A stretch of DNA of 64,000 bases from Sialis fuliginosa (GCA_961205875.1 OY540817.1:20557001-20621000), one strand, 5' to 3'; counted from the stretch's first letter, positions 10,561 through 22,859 are shown. The notes: a model not told the origin generated them from the letters alone. Made by a program: numbers and translations.

Positions 10561-11370
10561 TTTAAATTACAATTGAATTTAGTATGTATGAGAGATGATT
10601 GTTCCAAATACTTTTAAAGCCAATATAAAACATTTATTATTAATTAATTTTATAATACAAAACAATTGATATTTATTTTAAAATCTGAATGATACGCTAA
10701 TGACTCGTGGAGCGATATGGTAACAACGCTAGGTAATGTGTTATTTGTCCTTTATCTTTCCTTCATGTTGTCATGGAAACCATTTCGAAAAATGTTAATT
10801 TTTGATAAAAACACGTTGAAACTATTCGGTAAAAATTTTGTGATGATAATAATTACATTTTTTATTTTTATTATTATTTAAGTTTTCGTATAAGATTTTT
10901 TTTTATATTCCTAAGTAAAACGACATATTCAAAACGGTTTATTTATTTTAAATATCCCGCGTATTTTAGTTATATAGTTCTAAACGTAGATGGCGCTTAC
11001 TTTATGATGATTCAGTGATGTCAATGCAGCTTCCCAAACTATGCGTCGTAGGATCGTTCAAATTTTAATTTTTTCTTTCAATTAATGTACATTTTTTTCA
11101 AGCAGTTACTAATAAAATAAATTAAGTTATTTGTACTTAATTTATTAAACGATAATTCATTAAATTAATATAAATTGTTTTAGAGTAAGCGGTAAGGGGT
11201 TGGAGGAGGGGGGAGGGGGTAAATTCTGTACTGCATCACTAGTTTTCAAAATAATATATTTTAAGTTCTATTTTCTATTATTTCAAGACGTCTATGTTAA
11301 TAATCACATTAGATTTCTATATAGAAGAGAAACTATGAAATTAACCATATGTGGTTCCATAGCTGTAAGA

Positions 11371-12496
11371 TGCAGTGGCGAAGCGTACATGGAAGCAGTG
11401 CTTCCCTTTCTTTATGAGTAAATTAATACAAATCTGTGCTTTTAGTTAATAAATAATTTAAAAATATTATTAGAAAATTCATGTTTATGCGCAACTCAAA
11501 TATTTTAACCAAAAATCAAAAATAGCATTTAATATTAATTTACACGCTCAATTATAAAACTATAATACCTCTACGTCATATTTTCTTGTATTTTAGTCGG
11601 TATTTGTATGACGAGTTGAAGGAAATTTCACTAAAAAATTTAGAATTTTTTATTTCATTAAAAGTATGTTTATTGTATAGAAAATGACGTGAAAAGTTGT
11701 TTGTTTCAAACCGCAGGTCTGTATCTCAAACCGTTCTTGAGATATAGCCTCTCAAAGTTTCAGTTTTTTCAAAATTTTGAAGAAAAATGGCCGTAACTTT
11801 TGAACGAATGATCGGAATTGATTTTAGTTGACGGATTTGAAATCAGCGTGTCAAAATCTATATAATGACGTGTATAATACCTTAAAACTCGAAAAAAAAA
11901 TTTTTGCGAAAAATCGAAAAAATTCAAAGGGGTATACCTTAAAAAAATGACGATTTTTGACCAAAATTTTTTTGTCGGATTTTAAAGTATTATACATGTC
12001 ATTATATAGATTTTGACACGCTGATTTCAAATCCGTCAACTAAAATCAATTCTGACCACTCGTTCAAAAGTTATGGCCTTTTTTCTCCAAAAATTTGAAA
12101 AAACTAAAACTTTGAGAGGCTATATCTCGAGAACGGTTTGATATACAGACCTGCGGTTTGAAACAAACAACTTTTCACGTCATTATCTATACAATAAACA
12201 TACTTTTAACGAAATCAAAAATTCGAAATTTTTTAGTGAAATTTATTGCAGTGAACTTCAACTCGTCATACAAATATCGACTAAAATACAAGAAAATATG
12301 ACGTAGAGGTATTATAGTTTTATAATTGAGCGTGTAAATTAATATTAAATGTTATTTTTGATTTTTGGTTAAAATGTATTGCGCATAATATTTTTTAATT
12401 ATTTATTAACTGAAAACACAGTTTTGTATTAATTTACTCATAAAATAAGGGAAGCACCGCTTCCCCTGCTTCCATGGACACTCTGCCACTGCCAGT
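11371..12496. mobile_element. ~1.1 kb palindromic foldback element, copy 1
   Basis: The two halves are near-perfect inverted complements along their whole length, from GCAGTGGCGAAGCGTACATGG on the left to CCATGGACACTCTGCCACTGC on the right. Inner landmarks are CAAACCGCAGGTCTGTAT and GGCTATATCTCGAGAACGG. The CAGTGGC ends resemble hAT termini, but no 8 bp target duplication was found. The open frame at 11851-12039 recurs in the other copies only because the repeat does, so it is not annotated. Related copies: 27078-27410, 33972-34803, 56691-57690. Confidence 0.85.
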
Positions 12497-12599
12497 ACCT
12501 TATAGAAGAATAGGTAAAAAACCATATCTAAACTAACTAAAAAATATTTCTATTATTGCACATCTCCCCATTAAAGACCAACCGGTCATCAATAAGGAG

Positions 12600-12960
12600 A
12601 GACAAAACCTAACCACCTCTTGGTATTGTGTGGGGGTACCTCTCCCTCACCCCCTCCTCACCCCACACACACCCACCCGCCGAGGTGGGGGTGGATGATG
12701 CAGGGTTTTGCGTCGAGAGGGTCTGTGCACCAGCAAACTCGCCTATGTGTGTGGGGGGGGGGGGGTAACGCACCCTTCCTGCAAACGCGCCCTTGGTGTG
12801 CTGCTGCTGCACCCTCGTGCGATCAATAACCAACATCTACCCTATTCCCGGTTTGTGTAAGGGATGATGACCCTGGTAACATGGCCACGTTGCTATGTGG
12901 TAGTGAGCACCAGGGTTTTGTTGTTGTTGTTGACACTGTGTTTCTGTTTGCCATGCGTTG
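12600..12960. other. GC-rich, low-complexity tract
   Basis: Contains CCTCACCCC and CACCCACCCG runs, a G12 run near 12757 and short CTG and TTG repeats near 12799-12935. Several overlapping open frames on both strands come from the biased composition. It could hold a promoter or a fragment of an unidentified element. Confidence 0.4.
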
Positions 12961-13387
12961 AAATAATTTATAGAAATATTGTTTTTAAAAATTGTATGTT
13001 ATTTATATATACTATATTTTTTACTCGCTGTGCCCGAATTATTGTTTATGATTTTTGAAAAATATAGTACAAACACGATTAATTTTTATCGTAATAATAA
13101 CTAATTCAGAATGAAAATTACAAATCATTTTTGTTCTAAAGTTAATAATTGAAAACAAAATAAACAACTGCCGGCCGAGCGCAGAATCTTCCCTCTGCCC
13201 CGCGACACTTGATCATAGTTCGCGCGAATTGCGGCGAATAATATGTTACTGTATGTATATTTCAAGTTATTTTCATCCTAAACCAAAAGACCAAATTGGA
13301 TGCTGTAAAGGGCAAATTATTTCTACAATAAATACTTATGAAGATGAAATCATTTTTTTCGACAAGGATTAATGTTTTGCTTTAAGA

Positions 13388-13575
13388 CAGCGATTCTTAA
13401 ACTAGGGTCCGCTGAACTTTTGGCAGGGGTTCGTGAAACATATTTGGCATAAATTAAAATACTTTTACATTTCTATTTACCAATGATTAATTAGTATTTA
13501 ACGACCTTCTTTGTTTTTCTGAAAAATAATTGTTTAAAAGAGGGTCCCTAGACCTCATAAGTTTAAGAACCGCTG
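13388..13575. mobile_element. hAT-type MITE with exact 8 bp target duplication
   Basis: Terminal inverted repeats CAGCGATTCTTAAACT and AGTTTAAGAACCGCTG bracket 188 bp. The 8 bp before the left end (13380-13387) and after the right end (13576-13583) are both CTTTAAGA. An 8 bp duplication and CAG...CTG ends are the hallmark of hAT transposons. No coding capacity. Confidence 0.92.
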
Positions 13576-13734
13576 CTTTAAGACATACTTTAAGCATACA
13601 AAAAGCAAATCTAATTACCATTTTTAGGTGCTACTCGGGGATATAAATTTAATCTGCAATAAATCTATTAAACATTGTTTTTTATATGATTTCATGAAAT
13701 TTACAGAAAATATCTACAAATTATGCACCCAAAC

Positions 13735-13815
13735 CTTCCTCGTGAAACACTCTATCCATTAGTGAAAACCGGAATAAAATCTGTTCAGTAGTTACTGAGA
13801 AAATCGTGCACAGGC
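13735..13815. repeat. Retroelement 3'-tail-like fragment
   Basis: AGTGAAAACCGGAATAAAAT then GTTCAGTAGTTACTGAGAAA, a close relative of 5300-5350. Confidence 0.5.
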
Positions 13816-14261
13816 AGATGCATTGATCTATATTGATAGATGAATTAAATAATGGATACACCACTGTTGGTACCAATAGCAAAAATATTCTTGAGCGAGT
13901 CATAATTAAAAACAAACTTCTGCCATCCTTTCCAAGAATCACAGAATATATTTCATTCGGGGATTTTTAGAAGATCCCAAACCCGCTTTTAAACTGATCA
14001 AATTTTAAACATTTCGTTCCATAAAAAGATCATTCAGGAGGTCACCTCTCGCGACCCACGCCGAGAGAATGTATCTATAGCGTGCGGTCTGTGGATATGC
14101 ATGAATCATATATTTGTCTATAATACACATCATCACCAATATAAGAAACATATAGTACTTGCCATGCAGTGTAGCAATGTCTTCTAAAAACGAGGTTATT
14201 ATGAATATGTTTCATAATAACATACCTACAGATAAATAACTACTTTTTATTAATCAACAAG

Positions 14262-14753
14262 GTAAAGGCACCAGTTATGGCCGCTATAAGAACAAGTTTT
14301 CGTTTGTTTTATTTTGGATTAATTGACTTTATTTAATCAATTTAGTTACCAAAGTCCGCAAATATAGTTTGTTTTTTAAATTATAGCCTTTTATTTTGTT
14401 TATGTTTTTTTTCTTCCAGTAATAGCAAAGTAATAAGCACGCAGTGATGGACACTTGCTAATGATTACAAAAATTGTCAAATTTGAAACAATGTAAAGCA
14501 GTTGCTATGATAATATAATAATTAATAAATAAATTTAACTAATAATTAATTTAAATGTCCACCATTTTGACACCTATTGGCCGATTGTCATCAAATCACA
14601 CTGTAAGACAGTTAAATGTATATAGATTAATATTCAGAAATGATAGTAATCAAATATCAACACATATGTATTTCTAATTCAGTACATTTAATTAAAAATT
14701 TGCCATTACTGAGGTCCTTGCCAAGACTGGTGCCACTACCTATAGTCGCTGCT
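14262..14753 (-). mobile_element. MITE family A, reverse orientation
   Basis: Starts AGGTAAAGGCACCAGTTATG and ends CCAAGACTGGTGCCACTACC, with all inner family A blocks (TTGTTTTTTAAATTATAGCC, GCACGCAGTGATGGACAC, ACACCTATTGGCCGATTGTC). Apparently full length, non-coding. Confidence 0.85.
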
Positions 14754-14791
14754 ATTGATGCAAAACATTTACTAGTTTTAAATTGCTTTTG

Positions 14792-15126
14792 TAATGTCCG
14801 GTATCATAAAGGACCTAACAAATTTGTTAGCTAACAAGCACTTTCAACTGAGATATCAAACTTATATGACAGTTCTTTTGGAGTTTGTTGATGACTTTGA
14901 CAAGTTTCGCGCACGCGTTGAAGGTAAATACAAACGGTATTAAAACAGTGGTGATGTTATGAAAATTATTTTGTACGGTGAAAGATGCCAACTGTGTTAC
15001 AATTAGTTGAAGTGTCACTGCTCTAAATTCCATAACTAATCCATAGATACTTGTACAGAATTAATACCCCATTTGAAAGTAATTGCTAGCTAGCTAATTT
15101 TGTTAACTCCTTTATAATACTGGACA
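14792..15126 (+). mobile_element. MITE family D, complete copy
   Basis: Ends TGTCCGGTATCATAAAGGAC and, inverted, TTTATAATACTGGACA, with an inner TTAGCTAACAA palindrome. Over 95% like 27693-28026 by eye. It holds short open frames on both strands that are conserved between copies, but they span the inverted repeats and are treated as non-coding. Confidence 0.85.
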
Positions 15127-15519
15127 TAATACTAATATAGTCAGGCTTTTACCTACGCCTATATATACAGGATGGTCTTTTATAATTGAGACAAGTAAAT
15201 ATATAATAAATTATAAAATAAATGTATATGTACTACATTAGAATTATTTAACGACATAATAACCAAGTTTTGACTACATTGTGCACAAATGTATATCCAC
15301 TATATAGTATCTACTATTTACTTATTCTAAAATATGTAGGTATTTGTTAAATGTTGATATTGCTGTTATCTATCTATGTATAATATATTGATATTTGTAA
15401 ACTTAAATAAATATTGGCGATATAAATTAATGTAGGAGTTTATATCATTATATCATTTGTGATTAAATAATTAAGCAATATGATATTCCAGTGGTACCAA
15501 CCAATATATTTCTTATCCA

Positions 15520-15690
15520 TACTAATATTATAAATACGAAAATAACACTATCTGTTTTTTATTTTTTCACGGCTAAACCGATCTTGATGAAATGGGCAGG
15601 GCATCCTGATGAGGAAGGACATAAGATACTTTGTATCACGAAAAATCGATTAGATAAAAAAATATAAACTCCACGCGGACGAAGTACAAA
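15520..15690. repeat. Retroelement fragment of the kind common in Lepidoptera
   Basis: ATACTAATATTATAAATACG, then CACGGCTAAACCGATCTTGA, then GAAGGACATAAGATACTTTG, then CCACGCGGACGAAGT. This order of motifs is a very common dispersed insect repeat tail. No reverse transcriptase is left. Confidence 0.55.
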
Positions 15691-15730
15691 GTAAAATGAA
15701 AAAAATCGTATCTACTTAATTTTTTATTTC

Positions 15731-16408
15731 TTAAGGGGGCAGACCTAGTTAGAATTTTGAAAAAAAACAATTTTTTTTGCATTTTCTGAAAGTAGAATAT
15801 TTCAAAAGTATTCTCTGAAAATTTCAGACAAATGTCCTGCATGCAAATCGTACTCAAAACTTTAAACGCGTTTTTCTCGAAACCATGTTTTCGAAGTCGG
15901 TGATCACTGTAACTTGAGAACGGCTTTGCCGATCGGTTTGAAATTTTTCTTACTTATTATATACATAATTGTCCTCCGGATGGACGAATGATTTTTTTTA
16001 CGATTATTATTTTTTTTATAGCGAAAATGCGAGTGAAATTTTAGTCTTTTAAAGAACTTTGACTTTCAATATCCGCCATTTTGAGAAAATTCAAAATTTT
16101 TCAAATCCCTTCTTTCATCCGGAGCATTATGTCATTAGCTAATGATCCCTTTTGTTTTTTTTTTATTTTAGATGATCTAGTGACGAGCAGCAGTGATCAC
16201 GGCAAAACACTTTTTTTTTGGACCCCTCCCAAATTTGCTGTATCCCACTTATTTTTTAATATTTTGCCATAAAAAATATACAATATTTTCTGAAAATACA
16301 TATCTTTCATGTGGAAAAACATTTGTTATTAATTATTTTAATGCGTGGCCAAAAAAAATCCTAAAAAATAACTTTTTTTGGAAGTCCCAACTGGGTCTGC
16401 CCCCTTAA
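15731..16408. mobile_element. TTAA-flanked MITE (piggyBac-like target), copy 1
   Basis: Flanked by TTAA at 15731-15734 and 16405-16408. Terminal inverted repeats begin GGGGGCAGACCTAGTT and, at the other end, AACTGGGTCTGCCCCC. About 670 bp. Open frames in it are low-complexity. A reversed, truncated copy lies at 55509-55880. The TTAA target suggests piggyBac-superfamily mobilisation. Confidence 0.85.
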
Positions 16409-17042
16409 AAAAAATATCAAACTCATGAAAACGATTACCTGACTATTTAGTGTATGTACTCCATAGATTATGGAGTACATAACACCAGATTCTGTACAGA
16501 TTATCAAGCCGATTCGCTCCAATTAAATCTTATGATATTTACATTAACGATTTCGTATCGGAGCGAGATTGGACCGAGACCTGATCGATACCTATATAGT
16601 GTGAATGATTTCATTGTTTATTTATATTTGATTGGAGCGAGACCGACTCGATATTCTTAATAAGTGTGTATGTTCACATATATACTATATTTATATTTGT
16701 AACTGGCGCCCACAAAACAATCAAGTGTACTTTTTTTATAGAAATATCGTTTCAAAGATTTTAACCATCCAGAAATCACTTTTATGGTAGAATGTAATGT
16801 ATTTTCACCTTTATCCATTTGATATCTCTTAATTTCTTCTTAAAGAAAAACCTAACGAAGAAAAATGTTCAATAATCTCTACAAATATTTCCCGACCTTT
16901 GACTTCTATCAAGATGTTTCCGTGAACTTTTGTACTGTCCAAAGAATTAGAAGACGTACACATAGTTATTCATTAGTCAGCTTTTAAACATATGTGTATG
17001 TGTGTATTGTACTTTGAACTCAATGTATAGTATACGTGTCAT

Positions 17043-17110
17043 TGTGATAACCGAGAAGGTCACCCTGCAACACATACATACAAAATACACACACACACAC
17101 ATATGCAGTG
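17043..17110. repeat. CA-rich microsatellite
   Basis: A run of CACACACACACACA follows CATACATACAAAATA. Simple sequence. Confidence 0.6.
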
Positions 17111-17527
17111 TCGGCTTGTGATTAAAAATCTCGGGGGGTTCAATTTACCTACGCTAGTGTTGTAGAATATTAATTAAGGGGTTACATCTAATTGTCACTT
17201 TGGAAAATGAGACATTTTTAGATTTTTTTTAGAATAATAATTAATTTTGTTTTATGCAACCCAATCTTTTTTGTTATGTGCTCCACTGCGGAAAATAGAA
17301 CTTCCAAGTATCAACATCCAAAACAAACAAAAATTCTCGTTATTTACATGAGTTTTCTATCGAAGTATACACGATTATTAAAAAATATCGTTTTTTGCAA
17401 ATTTTGTATCACTTTGAACAAAAAATCGACCTTAAATTGATTATAAAAACCGTAATTGTTAACCAATTGTAAAAATCTTGTGTACTTCGATGTAAAATCT
17501 ATCTAAGAAGTTATAGTTAAAACTTGT

Positions 17528-18133
17528 AATGAGCACGCAGTGATGGACACTTGCTAATGATTACAAAACGACACAAAATATATAAAAGAAAGAATCGTCA
17601 AATTTGAAATAATGGGAGCGTTCACATCTGACCAAAAAACGGAACAACGAGCTTTGATTGGTTGATTCATGGAATTTCTGGTGGAAGTGAGAAAGAAGTA
17701 ACTAGAAAGAGATAGAAACTAGTGACCAGACTAACCAAAGAATTTTTATGTTCACTTCATGTTGAGCGTTTCTGTCAGAACACTAGTTTCTATCTCTTTA
17801 TGGTTACTTCCTTACACGCTTAAAAAATGACATTCTTTAAATTTCTGGTACATTCCACCAGAAATTCCATAAATCAACCAATCAGTCGTGAACGTGGCCA
17901 ATGTAAAGCAGTTGCTATGATAATATAATAATTAATAAATAAATTATATTAATAATTAGTTTAAATGTCCACCATTTGACACCTATTGGCCGATTGTCAT
18001 CAAATCACGCTGTAAGACAGTTAAATGTATATAGATTAATATTCAGAAATGGTATTTCTAATTCAGTACATTTAATTTAAAAAAAAGCCATTACTGGGGT
18101 CATATCCAAAGACTGGTGCTAGTACCTTATTAT
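17528..18133 (-). mobile_element. MITE family A, reverse, split by another element
   Basis: Begins at GAGCACGCAGTGATGGACAC (one end missing) and ends AAGACTGGTGCTAGTACCTT. Interrupted at 17615-17899 by a separate inverted-repeat element. Confidence 0.8.
17615..17899. mobile_element. Inverted-repeat element nested in family A MITE
   Basis: Ends GGAGCGTTCAC and GTGAACGTGGCC; inner arms AACTAGTGACC-type and GAAACTAGTG/CACTAGTTTC. Flanked on both sides by AATG (17611-17614 and 17900-17903), which is present once in uninterrupted family A copies, so AATG looks like the target duplication. No coding capacity. Confidence 0.75.
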
Positions 18134-18289
18134 TTTTATACATCATTAGATGTAACCCCGATTAACGAGATATTTTTCTATCGAAATCTATAAAAACCAA
18201 AAAATTCAATCATACCGAAAAATTATACCAACCATCATGCAGTTGCACAAGGGTCAACTAGTAATCAAAATAATCCTACGATCCCCACG

Positions 18290-18640
18290 TGCACATATAC
18301 TCATACACTCACGCACGGTGCGCGATGCCGGCCGGGTGACCGTCGTCGCCCCCCCCCCCCTCTCCTCCCCCCCCCCACCCCGCCGCACCTTCAACGCGCC
18401 TATTGCGTCATTGGTGCTCGCGACGCTAGCTATAGAGCGTCCTCCGCTGCGCTCGTATATCTGCATTTGTGTTTGTGTGTGTAACGTGCCGGCACAGCCA
18501 GTCACACTCTGGCGGCGAGAGAGGAAAGTGTTGCATTGCTCGTTTTGAAAAACGAAAGTGTGTTTTGTTTTTCGCGCGCGCTCGCGTGTGTATGTGCGGC
18601 CCGAGACGGTACCACGTGCTGCACGTATTTAGTAAATAGT
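18290..18640. promoter_or_regulatory. CpG-rich island, possible promoter or enhancer
   Basis: A locally GC- and CpG-rich block (CACGCACGGTGCGCGATGCC, CGCGCGCGCTCGCGTG) with a C-rich run near 18350-18376, in otherwise A+T-rich sequence. It lies within the presumed first intron of the MYND gene. Open frames on both strands are composition artefacts. It may mark an alternative promoter; no splice donor is assigned. Confidence 0.35.
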
Positions 18641-18673
18641 GTGCGTAATCTGGAATAGTGGGAGGGGAAACTT

Positions 18674-20075
18674 AAAACGACGCATAAAACTGCAATGTAA
18701 ATAATCTTACAAACAGCCAATATCTGAATGTGAATTAGGTACTTGCACCAGTGTTGGTCGCTTTTAGAACAAGGAGGGTATCGTACCCCCTTGTTTAATT
18801 AAATGTACTAAATTAGAAATATTTGATTGGGTAGTTTCACCAATTTAAGACGACGCATAAAATTGCAATGATAAGCAGCCAATATCTGAATGTGAAGTAT
18901 TGCACCAGTGTTGGTCGCTTTTAGAGAAAGGAGGGTATCATACCCCCTTGTTTAATTAAATGTACTAAATTAGAAATATTTGATTAGGTAGTTTCCCCAA
19001 CTTAAGACGACGAATAAAATTGTAATGTAAATAATCTTACAAACAGCCAATATCTGAATGTGAAGTATTGCACCAGTGTTGGTCGCTTTTAGAGAAAGGA
19101 GGGATCATACCCCCTTGTTTAATTAAATGTACTAAATTAGAAATATTTGATTAGGTAGTTTCCCCAACTTAAGACGACGAATAAAATTGTAATGTAAATA
19201 ATCTTACAAACAGCCAATATCTGAATGTGAATTATGTACTTGCACCAGTGTTGGTCGCTTTCAGAGCAAGGAGGGTATCGTACCCCCTTGTTTAATTAAA
19301 TGTACTAAATTAGAAATATTTGATTAGGTAGTTTCACCAATTTAAGACGACGCATAAAATTGCAATGATAAGCAGCCAATATCTGAATGTGAAGTATTGC
19401 ACCAGTGTTGGTCGCTTTTAGAGAAAGGAGGGTATCATACCCCCTTGTTTAATTAAATGTACTAAATTATAAATATTTGATTAGGTAGTTTCCCCAACTT
19501 AAGACGACGAATAAAATTGTAATGTAAATAATCTTACAAACAGCCAATATCTGAATTTGAATTATGTACTTGCACCAGTGTTGGTCGCTTTTAGAGAAAG
19601 GAGGGTATCATACCTCCTTGTTTAATTAAATGTACTAAATTATAAATATTTGATTAGGTAGTTTCCCCAACTTAAGACGACGAATAAAATTGTAATGTAA
19701 ATAATCTTACAAACAGCCAATATCTGAATTTGAATTATGTACTTGCACCAGTGTTGGTCGCTTTTAGAGAAAGGAGGGTATCATACCTCCTTGTTTAATT
19801 AAATGTACTAAATTATAAATATTTGATTAGGTAGTTTCCCCAACTTAAGACGACGAATAAAATTGTAATGTAAATAATCTTACAAACAGCCAATATCTGA
19901 ATGTGAATTATGTACTTGCACCAGTGTTGGTCGCTTTCAGAGCAAGGAGGGTATCATACCCCCTTGTTTAATTAAATGTACTAAATTAGAAATATTTGAT
20001 TAGGTAGTTTCCCCAATTTAAGATGACGCTTAAAATTGCATTGTAAATTATCTTATAAGCAGCCAATATCTGAAT
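18674..20075 (+). repeat. Tandem array of ~8.5 units (173/157/167 bp)
   Basis: Units begin at AAGACGACG or AAAACGACG at about 18674, 18847, 19004, 19171, 19344, 19501, 19674, 19847 and 20020, giving spacings 173, 157, 167, 173, 157, 173, 173, 173. Each unit contains CTTGCACCAGTGTTGGTCGC, a small hairpin GGGTATCGTACCC and TTAATTAAATGTACTAAATT. The CACCAGT...TTAATTAAATGTACT part matches the end of the family A MITE, and the opposite MITE end follows the array at 20090-20268. Confidence 0.92.
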
Positions 20076-20089
20076 GTGAATTATATATA

Positions 20090-20350
20090 CTATATTTACG
20101 GACTTTGGTAATTAAATAGATTTAATAAAGAGGTACTTGTTTTATTAGCAACATGAGTTCATGAGAATTACAAAAAAGAAGCCCATCAATCCCAAAAAAC
20201 AATATATCTTGGTCTTAAAGCGTCGAATACTGGTGCCATTACCTTATACTGCAATAAAACATCAACAAATATTTATAATTTAGTACATTTAATTAAAAAG
20301 GTGCCCAACACTGGGGTATTATCCAAGACTGGTGTCAGTACCTTAGTATT
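20090..20350 (+). mobile_element. MITE family A/B end fragments flanking the array
   Basis: 20090-20268 carries GGACTTTGGTAATTAAAT, TACTTGTTTTATTAGCAACA and the end GAATACTGGTGCCATTACCT. 20280-20350 is a second end in the reverse orientation (ATTTAGTACATTTAATTAAA to ACTGGTGTCAGTACCTTA). Confidence 0.75.
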
Positions 20351-20879
20351 TTATGATAGGGAATTAAAAGCCCAATATTTAAAGATAGAATCCTTTTTAT
20401 TTTATTTTTATTTGTTAATCTTTTACCCTACTGAGTAAAAATATACGAAACCGAAGTTAAATTTATCTGATTTTTTCCTTGTATTCACTGTAATGTAAAA
20501 TGAGTTATTTATAAGAAAATTTCAACGGAAATGACAATTTTTATTCAAAAAAAACACATGTTGAGATGAAAATATGAATATAGGGGATAAAAAAGAAAGA
20601 GGCAATTGTTATTTGTTTACCTCTATACTACGTCAAACTTCAGCTTGTCAATAATACTGAATGGCATGGTCTTGCTGTGAAGGAGGGGGTTACGAATAAA
20701 TCAGGTGTTGGGGAGTTAAAACTGACAGATATTTTATCATTGCTTCTGTCATATAAGGTCATCAGTACATTTTAAATCTTAGGAATTTAATTCTGAAGAT
20801 GTGTCACGTATTTTTAATATTCATAACATAAATAATGAGCAAGAAATCATGACTAGGCTTTCGCGGTTGTTAACATGTT

Positions 20880-21085
20880 GTAATTCATTTTTAGGGTTAC
20901 GTAAAAAACTAATCCTTCTTAAAGATTCGCTCTGTCCGTCCGTCTGTCTGTCTATATAAATTTTATAGCGATTAAGATGAGTTTGGTATACGAACGAAGA
21001 CTGATAATCCAAAAATGTACTGCTACTGCTCTAAAATCTAAACCGAATTAATAAATATTCGATACCCCGTAGAAAGCATCTGGTT
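20880..21085. repeat. Probable retroelement fragment
   Basis: Contains TCTGTCCGTCCGTCTGTCTG and TATAGCGATTAAGATGAGTT, a layout seen in many insect dispersed repeats. No reading frame left. Confidence 0.35.
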
Positions 21086-21986
21086 AGGTTTTTAGCCCAG
21101 GAAATAAAGGAAAATGTATGAGGTGCCAAATTTAAACAGTTATTAGAATATGTCCAGATGTATGTTTCCTGAAAACTCCCTAGCAAAATTTGCTCCGGAT
21201 CACTCTCAACCAAGGGCCCAAAGTTTTGTTGTACAAGAATTTTGTAAACACTCTATCAATCAACCTCATCTTTCGCATTTTAAACAGATAATTAAATTTT
21301 CTACAACGTTTTTTATTATTATTTTAACAAAATATATATTGGTCTATGTAAATCAAATTCTTACTGGGCTTTAACCATATTTTTTTTAAGTAAAACAAAT
21401 GCCTGGCTTATCTCTTTTTGGTACCTACGGATGGTACCACTGGCAAACAAGAATGTAATTTATCATTAAAGGGGAAAGTATGAACTAGAGGGTGTATATT
21501 TCAAAATCCACCCCTTTGCATTAAAGGCTTGGTAGGCATTGGTGAAAAAGACAATTGCAGAAATAGGGGAGAAAACTACGTCTTTCATTCTTTGCAATAG
21601 TTTTCATTTGATTAGATTCTTTTGATCTATTATTAAATAAATAACAAAGAGAAAAGGTGGAAATGCAAGATGTATAAAATATTAAAAAGTTAATATTTGA
21701 AATTAAATTTTAATTTAAAGTTAATGTTATCTTTCTTTCTATTTATCAAAATAATAACAAACACATTAATTTCTTGTATAAATTGTTTTTGAATCGTAAC
21801 GTCGTCGTGTTCACTTCCGGTTTGATGGTGGTAATTCACAATTTCCGGAGCAAAAGTCATTTACGTAGTATGTTTTTAAAATAACAATATAAAATATATA
21901 ACAACTTTATTTGTTTGGCTAGTCTTTTAACGAGTCTGGCGCTCTGTACCACCCTCTTGTTACACCACTGGTAAAAACATTGATAA

Positions 21987-22859
21987 GGTACTGGCACCAG
22001 TATTGGAAACTTGTTTAATTAAATATATTAAATTAAAAATTGATATTTTATTACTGCCATTACTAAATTTAGACATTTAACTATAAAACAGCCAAATTTG
22101 ATGACAATGGGTGTCAAAATGGTGGACATTTGAACTAATAATTAGTGTAATTTATTTATTAATTTTTATATTATCATAACACCTGCTTTACATTGTTTCA
22201 AATTTTCTTTTGTGTCGTAATACTTATCATTTTGTAATCATTAGAAACAAAATAAAAGGCTATCATTTAAAAAACAAACTATATTTGCGGACTTTGGTAA
22301 TTAAATTGATTAAATAAAGAGTTAGTCTAGGAACATTAGGTTTTCACTGGAGAAAAATTCTCAATAAGCTGAATTTTTGTATACACCTTCATTCTGTCTT
22401 CATAAATAAGGTACCAAAAGTCCCCAATAATCCCATGCAAGCATACTTTTTTACAGCCCTCAAAAGGTGCTAACAATTAGTTTTAAGTAAATATCTCTGT
22501 ATCTATTGGTTCTATGACTAAAATATTATTATCAATGTAAGATCTTTATTGTAGGTAATTTTCTAAACTTGATAATAACTATTTTAGCACCTTTTGTGGG
22601 CTGTAAAAAAGTATGCTCGCATGGGATTGTTGGGGACTTTTGGTACCTTATTTATGAAGACAAAATGAAGTGTATACAAAAATTCAGCTTATTGCGAATT
22701 TTTCCCCAGACACATCTATTTTTCGTCTAAATGTACTGGACTGTTTTATGTTTTATTAGTAACATGAGTTCATGAGAATTACAAAAGAGAAGCCCATCAA
22801 TCCCAAAAAACAGTATTGGGCGCTTTGAGAGCGTCCAATACTGGTGCCAGTACCTTAGT
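21987..22859 (+). mobile_element. MITE family A (subtype B) with nested palindrome
   Basis: Starts TA|AGGTACTGGCACCAGTATTG and ends CAATACTGGTGCCAGTACCT|TA. TA flanks on both sides fit a Tc1/mariner-type target. The ends (AGTATTGG...) define a subtype different from the AGTCTTGG copies. The body is interrupted at about 22340-22720 by another palindrome. Confidence 0.85.
22340..22720. mobile_element. ~380 bp foldback element inserted in the MITE
   Basis: Long inverted arms: TAAGGTACCAAAAGTCCCCA on the left, its complement TGGGGACTTTTGGTACCTTA on the right; also CATGCAAGCATACTTTTTTA and its complement, and AAGCTGAATTTTTGTATACA and its complement. Exact ends are uncertain. Confidence 0.8.

Noticed and set aside
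11851..12039. Minus-strand ORF similar in three places (11851, 34278, 57063)
   Set aside because: All three lie in the arms of the same foldback element, so similarity reflects the repeat; the frame crosses the palindrome centre and has no protein-like features.
12609..12836. Overlapping ORFs on both strands
   Set aside because: Low-complexity C/G runs; no conserved motif.
14640..15033. Short ORFs on both strands of the family D MITE, also at 27649-27933
   Set aside because: Conserved only because the element is; they run into the terminal repeats and show no domain.
18237..18548. 103-codon ORF in a GC-rich block and its overlapping minus-strand ORF
   Set aside because: Codes through poly-C (poly-Pro) and no family resemblance; both strands open because of composition.
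18674..20075. CRISPR-like array
   Set aside because: Repeats of 157-173 bp with no unique spacers; eukaryotic context; it is a tandem satellite.
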